From NCBI RefSeq assembly GCF_009862265.1, contig NZ_WWGX01000006.1, forward strand, positions 1 to 62,615: 62,615 bases of DNA. The letters run 5' to 3'. Both the position numbers and the translations under genes were made by a program. Source of the DNA: Streptomyces sp. SID8352. GTDB lineage: Bacteria; Actinomycetota; Actinomycetes; Streptomycetales; Streptomycetaceae. Positions 52,101 to 60,505 of the stretch are shown here, one piece after another; position 1 is the stretch's first letter, and the number at the start of each line of letters is the position of its first letter. The notes under the pieces are model-generated. The model was not told the DNA's origin, searched no databases, and worked only from the letters and a program-made list of their open reading frames with translations.

Positions 52101-55100
52101 CGCGCGGGCCGCCCCCAGGGACGGGTCGAGCGGTACGTAGGCGCGGCCCGCCCGCGTCACCGCCAGCACCGCCACGACCAGGTCCGCCGAGCGCGGCAGC
52201 CACACCGCCACCACCTCGTCCGGTCCGCCGCTCCCGTGCGCGCGGAGCGCGGCGGCGAGCCGGTCGGCGCGTTCCTCCAGTTCCCCGTAGGTCAGCACCT
52301 CGTCCCCGGCCGTCACGGCCGGGTGCCCGGGGCGCTCCGCCGCGCGCCGGGCGACCCAGTCGGGCAGGGTGGTGTCGGCCACGGGGCGACTGCGGCCCCG
52401 CTCCCAGTGCTCCGGCACCGCGTCGCCCTCCGCCACCGGCGGCGCGAGCCGTGACAGCGGTGCGCCGGGCGCGGCGGTGGCGGCGGCGAGGAGATCCCGG
52501 AAGACCGCGAAGAACCCGTCGACGGTGTCGGCGTCGAACAGGTCCGTGCTGTACTCCAGATGGCAGCCGACGCCCTCCGGGCCGTCCGTGAAGTGGACCG
52601 TCAGGTCCGTGAGCGCCTTGTCGGGGCCCGCGTCCAGCGGTTCGGCCGTGACGCCCGGCAGTTCGAGGCGGAAGGGCTCCGCCGACTGGAACTCCGCGCC
52701 CGTTTGGAACACCGGTGTCCGGTCCGTCCGGCGGGGCGGCGCCAGCTCGCGCACCACCCGCTCGAACGGCGTCCCGGCGTGGTCGTAGGCGTCCAGAGCC
52801 GTGCCCCGCACCCGGTCCAGCAGCGTCGTGAACGCGGGATCGCCGGACAGGTCGACCCGCAGGGCGACGGTGTTGACGAAGAAGCCGACCACTTCCGCCG
52901 CCCGCCGGGGCCGGTCCGACACCGGGACGCCGATGATCACGTCCTCCTGTCCCGTGACCCGGTGGAGCATCGCCGCCCATCCGGCCACCAGGGTCATGAA
53001 CAGGGTGGCGCGCCGGTCCCGCCCCAGCTCCCGGAGCCCCGCGGACAGCTCCGGGCCCAGCGGGCGGAAGACCGCGCGGCCCCCGGCGGTCATCCGCTCC
53101 GGCCGGGGCCGGTCCGCGGGCAGGCCGAGCTCCGGAAGCCCGCCGCCGAGCACCCGCCGCCAGTGGTCCAGGTCCCGCGCGGTGCCGGGGCCGTCCCCGG
53201 CCGCCCGCCGCTCCCGCGCGTACTCCGCGTAGCTCCAGGCGGGTTGGGGCAGCACGGGCGGGGTGCCGTCGAGTCCGGCGCGGTAGAGGGCGGAGAGGTC
53301 CCGGGTCAGCACGGCGGCGGAGGCCGCGTCCACCACGATGTGGTGGAAGGACATCACCAGCACGTGCTCGTCGGCGCCGGTGCGGACGAGGCGGCTCACG
53401 AACAGCGGGCCGTGTTCCAGGTCGAAGCGCCGGGCGTTCTCGGCCGCCAGCACCGCGTCGACGGCCGTCCCGGGGCTCCCGGTACCGTCCACCACGGTGA
53501 AGTCCGGTTCGGCCTCCTCCAGTACTCGCTGCACGGCCGTCCCGCCCGACGGCGGGAAGACGGTGCGCAGCCCCTCGTGACGGGCCACGAGTCCGCGCAG
53601 GGCCGTGCGCAGCGCCCCGGTGTCGAGCGGACCGCGCAGCCGGATCGCCTTCATCTCGTTGTAGGCGGGACGCCCCGGGAGGAGCCGTTCCAGGAACCAG
53701 ATCTGTTCCTGTCCCGCCGAGAGCGGAGCGTCCCCCCGGGGCGTGGGCGCCGGGGCGACGGAGGGCGGCGGCGCGGGCACGACGGGCGGCGGCGCGGGCA
53801 CGGCGACGGGGAGGGGCCCGGGCGGCGGCGCGGAAGGCGGCGCGGCGGCGGGCGGTGCCGCGCGCTCGCCGTGGCGTCGCCGCAGCGCGTCCAACCTGGG
53901 CAGTCCGGCGCGCAGTTGCTCGGCGGTGACCCCGAAGTCGACCAGGGCCACGATCTCGTCGGCGCCCGCGTCGGCCACCGCCTCCACCACCGGCAGCGCC
54001 GAGTCCGCGTCGCCGATCAGGGCGCGCCGGTCGCAGTAGCGTCCGTAGGCCCGCCGGAACACCACGTCCAGGTCGTCCTCGCTGAGGGCGCCCGGGCCGG
54101 TGGCGACGCCGAGGCTGCCGGCGGTCCCGCTGAACAGCGAGAGCGACGCCCGCATGTACCGGGCCATCGGCTCGTACGCCTCCGCCCGCGCCTTCTCGCG
54201 GTCCGCGCCCAGATAGGTGTGCAGCAGGACGGCCACCCGGCCCGCCGCCGGGTCGAGCCCGTGGCGTGCCCGGGCCCGCCGGTAGCGGTCGACGTTCTCC
54301 CGGAGCCGGTCGACGTCCTGGGTCATCAGGTTGGTGACGATGCCCAGGTCGTGCCGGGCGGCCAGCTCGTACGACTCCGGATCGGCGACCACCGCCGTGT
54401 AGCAGGGCGGCGCGGCCTGCACCGGGCGCGGGAAGAGCCGGATGTCCCGCTCGCCGTCCCCGGTGGTGCGGCGCAGCGCGTCGCCCCGCCACAGCGCCCG
54501 CACCTCCGCCAGCCGGTCGTACATCTCCTGCTTGCGGTGTGCGAAGCGGTCGGGGAAGAACACGAAGTCGTCGGCGTTCCAGCCGCGGGCCACCCCGAGG
54601 CCGATCCGGCCGCCGGAGAGGTTGTCGGCCATCGACCACTCCTCCGCCACCCGGACCGGGTCGTGCAGCGGGAGCACCACGGAACCGGCGTTGAGCCGGA
54701 CGTGCTCCGTCTCGCGGGCCAGCGCGGCGGCCAGCACGGCGGGGTTGGGGAAGAGGCCGCCGAAGGAGTCGAAGTGGCGCTCGGGCATCCACAGCGACCG
54801 GAAGCCGTTGCGGTCGGCGAACCGGGCCGCCTCCATGAGGAGTTCGTAGCGGCCCTCCCGGGGCGCCCCGCCTTCCTCGGGGTAGTCGCCGAAGAAGTAG
54901 AGCCCGAAGTCCGCGCGGCGCGGGGCGGCGGGCGCGGTCACCGACGGTGCGGGCACGGCCGCCGGCGGCGCGGGCGGTGCGGCCGTCCGGGGCCCGCCCG
55001 GCCCGGCGGGCGCGGCGGGCGCGGCGCGGTTTGGGGGACGGGGCCGGTCCCGGGGGCCGGTGCGGTGCCGGAGCCCGCCGCCGACGGCGGGCGCGGGCCG

Positions 55101-56639
55101 GTCGGCGGGGAAGAACCCGGCCTCCCGCAGCTCCGTGAGCGACCCGCGTACGGCCTCCGCCACCCGCCGCACGTCGTCGTCGCCGTGGGCGGTGGACAGG
55201 AAGAAGTTGCGCCACTCCCAGACGTGCACCCCGCGCAGCATCAGGTGGTAGTAGAGCAGCTCCATGTCGGCGTGGTGCTCGAAGCGGAACTGGGAGCCGA
55301 ACCAGCGCGTCCGCAGCGGGAAGCCCTCCGCCTCGAAGAATCCATTGAGTTCCGAACCAAGCTGTTCTGTACGGGCGTTGAGTCTCCGCTGGAGATCCGG
55401 TCCCTGCTCCTTGAGGTGGGTGAGGACCGCGCGGGCGGCCGTCATGGAGACGGGGTGCTGGAGGTAGGTGCCGCCGAAGAAGGTGGTGTCGGCGGGCGGG
55501 ACGCTGTCGTCGCCGTACGACCAGTGGCCGCCGTCGACGCCGTCGAGGATGTCGGCGCGGCCCGCGATGGCGCCGATCGGGAAGCCGCCGCCGAGCACCT
55601 TGCCGTAGGTGGCGAGGTCCGGGACGACGCCGTACAGCTCCTGGGCGCCCCGGAGCGCGGGGCGGAACCCGGTCAGCATCTCGTCGAACAGCAGCACGAT
55701 GCCGTGGCGGCGGGTCAGTTCGCGCAGTGCGCGCACGAACTCCACCGGCTGGAGCGCCGGGTTGCGGCTCTGCACCGGCTCCACCACGACCGCCGCGATC
55801 CGCCCGGCGTCCCGCTCGATGGCGTGCAGCGACTCCTCGCTGCCGTAGGTGAGCACGGTCAGCTCGGCCACGGCGCTCTCCGGGACGCCCCGGGAGACGG
55901 GCACCGTCCGCGCCCCGGCCCCGCGGCCCGCGACCCGGCCCAGCACCTGGTCGGCATGGCCGTGGTAGGCGCCCTCGAAGGTGACGATCCGGTCCCGTCC
56001 GGTGGCGGCGCGGGCCAGCCGGATCGCCGCCGCGTTCGCCTCCGTTCCCGAGTTGGCGAAGGCGACCCGCTCCAGCCCGGTCAGCTCGGCCAGCAGTTCG
56101 GCCGCCTCGCCGGTCTCGGCGCCCCGGGGGCCCAGCCGGATGCCCCGGGACAGGTGCTCGCGCACGGCCTCGCCGACGAACTCCGGCTCGTGGCCGAAGA
56201 GGAGCACACCGAAGCCCATGGTGATGTCCGTGTAGGCGTTGCCGTCGATGTCCTCGATCCGGGCCCCGGCCGCCCGGCGCGCCGCCACCGGGTACAGCAT
56301 CTCCTTGGTCGACCTGCGGAAGCCCACCACCGCCCGGCTGTCGGCCAGCCGCCTCCGGTGCCGCTGGGCGAGACGCTTGGAGGCGGCGGTGCGGGCGGTG
56401 TAGCGGCGGACGAGGTCGTCCAGGTGCTCCCGCTGGGCGCGGGGCGAGCCGGCGCGGACCATGCCGCCGCCGGGGGCGATCTCGACCCGGGGGCCGTGCG
56501 TCCTCGGCCGCTCCTCCGCCGGGGCGCCCGGTCCGGCGCCCCGCACCGCGTCGATCTGCTCGCCGATGCGCCGGGCCAGCCCGGCCATCTCCGTGAGGTC
56601 CCGGTCCAGGGCGAGGGCGAGGTCCCGCGGCGCGGTCAC
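49179..56639 (-). CDS. NRPS with aminotransferase, luciferase-like monooxygenase, C-A-PCP-C domains
   Basis: This 2486-residue protein has in order: a short amino helix (docking?), a class III aminotransferase (about 95-510; PLP Lys347 in YGKVLGGG, FDEMLTGF), a luciferase-like monooxygenase (575-915; WMPERHF, SVVLPLHDPVRVAEEWSMAD), condensation domain 1 (970-1400; HHIVVDA at 1099), adenylation (1420-1930; IYTSGSTGVPKG, YGPAETT, GKLDR), PCP (Ser1989 in LGGHSL) and condensation domain 2 (2060-2486; HHCTCDG at 2192). There is no thioesterase. The aminotransferase should convert the PKS beta-keto group to an amine, as in iturin-type systems; the monooxygenase should hydroxylate. GTG 56639 overlaps the PKS stop. 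The terminal C may release by condensation. Confidence 0.92.
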   Translation of the reverse strand: MTAPRDLALALDRDLTEMAGLARRIGEQIDAVRGAGPGAPAEERPRTHGPRVEIAPGGGMVRAGSPRAQREHLDDLVRRYTARTAASKRLAQRHRRRLADSRAVVGFRRSTKEMLYPVAARRAAGARIEDIDGNAYTDITMGFGVLLFGHEPEFVGEAVREHLSRGIRLGPRGAETGEAAELLAELTGLERVAFANSGTEANAAAIRLARAATGRDRIVTFEGAYHGHADQVLGRVAGRGAGARTVPVSRGVPESAVAELTVLTYGSEESLHAIERDAGRIAAVVVEPVQSRNPALQPVEFVRALRELTRRHGIVLLFDEMLTGFRPALRGAQELYGVVPDLATYGKVLGGGFPIGAIAGRADILDGVDGGHWSYGDDSVPPADTTFFGGTYLQHPVSMTAARAVLTHLKEQGPDLQRRLNARTEQLGSELNGFFEAEGFPLRTRWFGSQFRFEHHADMELLYYHLMLRGVHVWEWRNFFLSTAHGDDDVRRVAEAVRGSLTELREAGFFPADRPAPAVGGGLRHRTGPRDRPRPPNRAAPAAPAGPGGPRTAAPPAPPAAVPAPSVTAPAAPRRADFGLYFFGDYPEEGGAPREGRYELLMEAARFADRNGFRSLWMPERHFDSFGGLFPNPAVLAAALARETEHVRLNAGSVVLPLHDPVRVAEEWSMADNLSGGRIGLGVARGWNADDFVFFPDRFAHRKQEMYDRLAEVRALWRGDALRRTTGDGERDIRLFPRPVQAAPPCYTAVVADPESYELAARHDLGIVTNLMTQDVDRLRENVDRYRRARARHGLDPAAGRVAVLLHTYLGADREKARAEAYEPMARYMRASLSLFSGTAGSLGVATGPGALSEDDLDVVFRRAYGRYCDRRALIGDADSALPVVEAVADAGADEIVALVDFGVTAEQLRAGLPRLDALRRRHGERAAPPAAAPPSAPPPGPLPVAVPAPPPVVPAPPPSVAPAPTPRGDAPLSAGQEQIWFLERLLPGRPAYNEMKAIRLRGPLDTGALRTALRGLVARHEGLRTVFPPSGGTAVQRVLEEAEPDFTVVDGTGSPGTAVDAVLAAENARRFDLEHGPLFVSRLVRTGADEHVLVMSFHHIVVDAASAAVLTRDLSALYRAGLDGTPPVLPQPAWSYAEYARERRAAGDGPGTARDLDHWRRVLGGGLPELGLPADRPRPERMTAGGRAVFRPLGPELSAGLRELGRDRRATLFMTLVAGWAAMLHRVTGQEDVIIGVPVSDRPRRAAEVVGFFVNTVALRVDLSGDPAFTTLLDRVRGTALDAYDHAGTPFERVVRELAPPRRTDRTPVFQTGAEFQSAEPFRLELPGVTAEPLDAGPDKALTDLTVHFTDGPEGVGCHLEYSTDLFDADTVDGFFAVFRDLLAAATAAPGAPLSRLAPPVAEGDAVPEHWERGRSRPVADTTLPDWVARRAAERPGHPAVTAGDEVLTYGELEERADRLAAALRAHGSGGPDEVVAVWLPRSADLVVAVLAVTRAGRAYVPLDPSLGAARAAQVIAESRAGAVVCDPAASAELGLPGSVAVVAPDAAGPAAGSATGGARPAGADPACVIYTSGSTGVPKGVVLTHRGLVDLCQWNHERFGLTARDRVSMVCGQSFDGSLMEIWPTLTAGATLVVADEEARRDPSALARWYAGHGVSVAVLPTVLAEQLLRLPAEEQPGLRHLLLGGEQLRVRPLPGVSYGTVNVYGPAETTVACAAGAVAPSGPGEPELIPVGRPRDNVRLRVVDEAGVPVRVGAVGELLVSGPGVARGYLHRPDLTAQRFRTGPGDGPEDACYRTGDLVRWSTDGRLSFVGRSDEQVKIRGFRVEPEEVARVLGTLDGVLRAAVVGRHREGGEPVLDAYVVPVEPGGADSAGQRLLAERLAARLAARLAARLPEYMVPRSWAVLADLPMTANGKLDRGRLPSARLRVAVDTASGTAAGPTAPAPAEDVREARLREARLREVWAAELDLDPADVAADSSLFDLGGHSLTAMRLVNRFREEWGVEYPLSRLYQEPTPRAVADFLSGAAGTATGTAASTAADLPPGAATVPGARVVRGGPATDQQARFALLHSRQGRPQVLNVALRFTFSGRLDTGALTASLTQLTERHEALRTRLVREESGSWRQEVLEPRPLALPVRDLTSLPEGERAEEVRRLSLELADTPLDPFTGHVLVPRLLRTGTGEWVLLLVLHHCTCDGWALTVLLEELSALYRAAVEGTDPGLPPDPPQQVEYARWQAGHQRATGPRRLEYWLKELDGAPFTADLPLDRPRPAALSGRGGVVPFTVPSEVRSAVDRLAAERSTTPFVVAAAALGRLLARKAGQADMVLNISYAGRESREFESLVGCTATGFALRVRDARTGPFAELADRVAGALVQGMEHALPARRVAPAMRERTGTGMPDALPFGLAYETPPGTGADLPGVTTVVEDVAPAASRAEFIMVLTPAGDVLEGAVEYSADLWDRETVAAWAEEYVALLRSVTLEGPGS

Positions 56640-59600
56640 CGGGCCGCCCCGTCGTGCGGCCGGTCCGCCGTCGCCGCGCCCTGGAGGGCGAGCAACTGGG
56701 TGAGCTGGGTCATCAACTGGAGCTGGATCTGCGACAACTGCTGGACTCGCAGCGCCAGTTCCCGCAGCTCCGCACGGGTCGCACACGGGTCGGACGCATC
56801 GACGGCCGGGAGCGCCGGAGCGGCGGGGGCTGCTGGAACGGGTGGTCCGACGGGGGGTGCGGGCTCCGCCGGGAAGGGATGGGCGGGCCGGGGCGCGGGG
56901 GCGGCCGGTGGCCCCGGTGGGCGGGGCGCCGTCCGGGCCGTCGCCACGGGGGCCGGGGCGGGGGCTTCCGGGACCGGCTCCGCGACGGGTTCCGGTGCCG
57001 GACCCGGCCCCTCCGGTAACCGGGAGGCGATCAGCCGGGCCAGTAGCCGCGCGGTCCCCGTCTCCTCGAACAACTCGCGCATCGTGACGCGGACCCGGTG
57101 CTCCTCCTCGATCTCCCGCAGCACATTGATCATGAGCAGCGAGTCCGCGCCCAGGTCGAAGAAGGGGGTGTCCGCCGGGATGGACGCGGGGTCCTCGCCG
57201 ATGCCCCGGGCGAGCACCCGCAGGATGCCGTCCAGAAGGTGGCCCTCGGTCTCCGGGGCTGTCCTCGTGTCGGCCGTCGTCATGGTGGGTTCCTCTCTCG
57301 CCGGGGCCGGCGGTGCGGGCACCGCGGCGGGCGGGGATGGGTTCAGGGTCGGGGAAGGGGAAGCGTGCGGGGCAGGGGGTGCGGGCGGTGCGGGATACGG
57401 GGGAGGGGCAGCCGGACCCGGGGCCGGGAAGGGCCCTGACGAGGGTCCTGCGGGGGGCGGTGGTGCGGGGGAGGGGTTCTCGGGGGAGAGCTCCCGGGGT
57501 GCCGGAATCCCGGGTGGGGCGTCCGTGACCGACGGACTCGCGAGGGCCTGCTGCCTGAGCGGTGCGACCACGGGCCTCGGGGCCGTGCCGGGTGCGCTCG
57601 TGGCCCCCGGGCCTGTGCGGAATTGTGGCGTGACGGATGCGCTCGTGACCTCCGGGGCGGCGAGTGCCCGGTCCGTGAGGTATGTGGCCCAGGCTTCCGG
57701 GGTGGCGTCGGCCTGGCTCAAGACCGACGGGTGCGTGGTCTCCATGCTCCCGGCCTCCGGGTCCGCCGCTTCCGCACCGGTGCCCGACGCCCCCGCGCCC
57801 GCGCCCGACGCACCCGCCTTCGGGGGGCTCCCCGCCGTCGCCCCCATGGGAGGGGGCCCGATCCAGTGGTGCCGGTGCTGGAAGCGGTACCCGGGCAGCG
57901 GGACGCGGCGCCCGCCGGTGCCGGCCAGGAACACCTCCCACCGCACGTCCGCCCCCGCGAGGTGCAGGGCCGTCGCCGCGCCGAAGAGTGCGCCGAGCCC
58001 CGCGCCCCGGCGCAGGGACGGGACCGCCGGCACCCCGGGCAGTGCACGCCGGGCCAGGCCGGAGAGCGTGGTGTGCGGGCCGATCTCCAGCAGTGCGTCC
58101 GGCCGTCCGTCGGCGACACCCCGCAGCGCCAGGTCGAAGCGGACCGGCTCGCGGGCCTGGCGCAGGAGGTAACCCCGGTCCGGGACCCAGCCGGGCGCCC
58201 GCGTCGCCCCGTCCAGGGCGCCGGTGAAGGGGACGCGGACCGGGGCGAAGGGCACCTTGTCCAGCACTGTGCCGAAGGCGTCGAGCACCGGTTCCGTCAG
58301 TGCCGTGTGGAAGGCCCGGTCCACCGCGAGCCGTTCGTGCGGGACGTCCAGCGCGCCGAGCCGGGTGATCAGCCGTTCCACGGCGTCGACCGGGCCCGCC
58401 AGGACCTGTGAGCGCTCGCCGTTGCTCACCGCCGCCTCGATACCTGGCTCCGAGGCGGCCAGCGCGAGCGCCGTCTCCCGGTCCAGGAAGACCGCGACCA
58501 TGGCGCCCGGCGGGCAGTGGTCCCACATCAACGCCCCCCGCTTCAGCAGGAGTTCGAGTCCGTCGAGGAGGGGAAGGGCTCCGGCGGCGTGCAGGGCGGC
58601 GTACTCCCCGACGCTGTGCCCGGTCACCGCCGCCGGGGTGATGCCCGCCTCCTCCCACAGCCGGACCAGCGCGCACTGGAGCGCGTACAGCGCGGGCTGC
58701 CCCGTCGCGGTGGGCCAGACCCCGGGGTGCGTGTCCGGGTCCAGCAGACCCGTCAGCAGCGAGGCGCCGGTGCTGCCGAGGTGCGCCTCCTCGCAGGCGT
58801 CCAGCACCTCCCGCACGGCGGGGAACCGCTCGTACAACTCCGCCGCCGCCCCGGCCCGCAGGGAGCCCTGGCCGGTGAACTGGAAGGCGGTCCGGGCCGG
58901 TTCGGCCACCGGCGCCGTCGCCAGGGGGGCGGGACCGGAGAGCAGCGCGTCCAGGGCGTCGGCCAGCGCGGCCGGGCCGCCGCCGCGCACGGCGATCCGG
59001 TGGCGGCCGTGGGAGCGGCCGAGCGCGGTGGTCGTGGCGAGGTCCGCCGGGTGCAGTTCCGGCCGGGCCCGCAGGGTGTCCCGCAGGGCACGCGCGTTGT
59101 CGGTGAGCGCCTGGGGAGAGGACGCCGACACCAGCAGCACGTCCGGCGGCGCGGCCGGCCGGGCGGAACGGGGCTCCGGCGCGGGTGCCTGCTCCAGGAC
59201 CAGATGGACGTTGGTGCCGCCGATGCCGAGCGAGGTCAGCCCCGCCCGCCGGGGTGCGGCACTCGGGGGCCACGGGCGGGGGGCGTCGGGGACGTAGAAG
59301 GGGCTGCCGTCCAGCTCCAGCAGGGGGTTGGGCGCGGTGAACCCGGCGACCGGCGGGATCACCCCGTGCCGGAGCACCAGTAACGCCTTGACCAGCCCCG
59401 CCAGGCCCGACGCCACGTCCAGGTGGCCGATGTTGGCCTTGACCGCGCCCAGCGCGCAGTACCCGGCGCGGTCGGTGTCCTCGCGGTACGCGGCGCGGGC
59501 GCCCGCCAGTTCGATGGGATCGCCCTTGTAGGTGCCGGTGCCGTGGGTCTCCAGGTAGCCGATGGTGTCGGCGGTGACGCCCGCGTGGTCCAGCGCCCGC

Positions 59601-60505
59601 CGGATGGCCGCACGCTGCCCCCGCGCGCTGGGCGCGGCGTACGTCCGCTTGTCCGCGCCGTCGTTGCCGACGCCCCAGCCCCGGATCACGCCGTGCACGG
59701 TGTCGCCGTCCGCGAGCGCGCGGTCCAGCCGTTTCAGCGCCACCGCCACCACCCCGGTGCCCCCGACGGTGCCGTCGGCCGCCGCGTCGAAGGCGCGCAG
59801 CCGGCCCGACCGGGAGAGGATCGAGCCCTTGGCGTGCCGGTAGCCGAGGACCTGCGGGGCGTGGACGGCGCTCGCCCCCGCCAGCGCGACGTCGCAGTCG
59901 CCCATCAGCACTGACTGCGCGGCCAGTTGCACCCCGACCAGTGAACTGGAGCAGCCGGTCTGGACGTTCACCGCGGGGCCGGTGAGATCGAGGCGGTAGG
60001 CGACCCGGGTGGCGTTGAAGTCGGTGAAGTTGCCGACCATCACCTGGGTGCCCGAGGGCCAGTCGGTGCTCTCCTCGTTCGGCAGCACGTTGTTCATCAG
60101 GTACGAGCGCATGCTGTACAGGTGGTAGCCGGTGCTGGCGAAGACCCCGATCCGGGTGCCGTCCCGCTCGCCGGGGTAGCCGGCGTCCTCCAGGGCGTGC
60201 TGGGCGCACTCCAGGAAGAGCCGGTGCTGGGGGTCCGTCAGCGCCGCCTCCCGGGCGGTCATCCCGAAGTGCCGGGCGTCGAAGCCCGCGATGTCGTCCA
60301 GCAAGGCGGAGGCGCCGGAGAAGTCCTCGTGCCCGTACTCCTCCCGGGGCACGCCCGCCGCCCGGAGGTCCGCCGGGGTGAACCGGGTGAAGCGGTCCTC
60401 GCCGCCGAGGACGAGGCGCCACAGCTCCTCCGGGGTTTCGGCCCCCGGCAGGCGGAACGCCGTCCCGATCACCGCTATCCGGGGGTCCGCTCCCTCGCCG
60501 TCCAT
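56636..60505 (-). CDS. Type I polyketide synthase, KS-AT-ACP
   Basis: The 1289-residue module extends an acyl chain once. KS (residues 8-440) has Cys185 in GCSSSLVG, His321 in HGTGTYKGDP and His361 in KANIGHLD, so is complete. AT (about 540-830) has Ser631 in GHSVGEYA and RAFH at 730-733, which favours malonyl-CoA. A Pro/Ala-rich linker of nearly 190 residues precedes ACP (1085-1165, Ser1122 in LGADSLLM). A Gln/Leu-rich coiled segment (1244-1275) ends the protein, probably docking to the aminotransferase protein next door. No KR, DH or loading domain is present, so the beta-keto product should pass directly to the aminotransferase. ATG 60505 follows GGAAGGAG. Confidence 0.94.
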   Translation of the reverse strand: MDGEGADPRIAVIGTAFRLPGAETPEELWRLVLGGEDRFTRFTPADLRAAGVPREEYGHEDFSGASALLDDIAGFDARHFGMTAREAALTDPQHRLFLECAQHALEDAGYPGERDGTRIGVFASTGYHLYSMRSYLMNNVLPNEESTDWPSGTQVMVGNFTDFNATRVAYRLDLTGPAVNVQTGCSSSLVGVQLAAQSVLMGDCDVALAGASAVHAPQVLGYRHAKGSILSRSGRLRAFDAAADGTVGGTGVVAVALKRLDRALADGDTVHGVIRGWGVGNDGADKRTYAAPSARGQRAAIRRALDHAGVTADTIGYLETHGTGTYKGDPIELAGARAAYREDTDRAGYCALGAVKANIGHLDVASGLAGLVKALLVLRHGVIPPVAGFTAPNPLLELDGSPFYVPDAPRPWPPSAAPRRAGLTSLGIGGTNVHLVLEQAPAPEPRSARPAAPPDVLLVSASSPQALTDNARALRDTLRARPELHPADLATTTALGRSHGRHRIAVRGGGPAALADALDALLSGPAPLATAPVAEPARTAFQFTGQGSLRAGAAAELYERFPAVREVLDACEEAHLGSTGASLLTGLLDPDTHPGVWPTATGQPALYALQCALVRLWEEAGITPAAVTGHSVGEYAALHAAGALPLLDGLELLLKRGALMWDHCPPGAMVAVFLDRETALALAASEPGIEAAVSNGERSQVLAGPVDAVERLITRLGALDVPHERLAVDRAFHTALTEPVLDAFGTVLDKVPFAPVRVPFTGALDGATRAPGWVPDRGYLLRQAREPVRFDLALRGVADGRPDALLEIGPHTTLSGLARRALPGVPAVPSLRRGAGLGALFGAATALHLAGADVRWEVFLAGTGGRRVPLPGYRFQHRHHWIGPPPMGATAGSPPKAGASGAGAGASGTGAEAADPEAGSMETTHPSVLSQADATPEAWATYLTDRALAAPEVTSASVTPQFRTGPGATSAPGTAPRPVVAPLRQQALASPSVTDAPPGIPAPRELSPENPSPAPPPPAGPSSGPFPAPGPAAPPPYPAPPAPPAPHASPSPTLNPSPPAAVPAPPAPAREEPTMTTADTRTAPETEGHLLDGILRVLARGIGEDPASIPADTPFFDLGADSLLMINVLREIEEEHRVRVTMRELFEETGTARLLARLIASRLPEGPGPAPEPVAEPVPEAPAPAPVATARTAPRPPGPPAAPAPRPAHPFPAEPAPPVGPPVPAAPAAPALPAVDASDPCATRAELRELALRVQQLSQIQLQLMTQLTQLLALQGAATADRPHDGAAR

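Noticed and set aside
56640..60422. Extension of the NRPS frame to make one 3747-residue protein
   Set aside because: Upstream of 56639 this frame is an Arg/Pro/Gly-rich antiphase reading of the PKS gene, which has its own ribosome site, ATG and KS-AT-ACP domains in the other frame.
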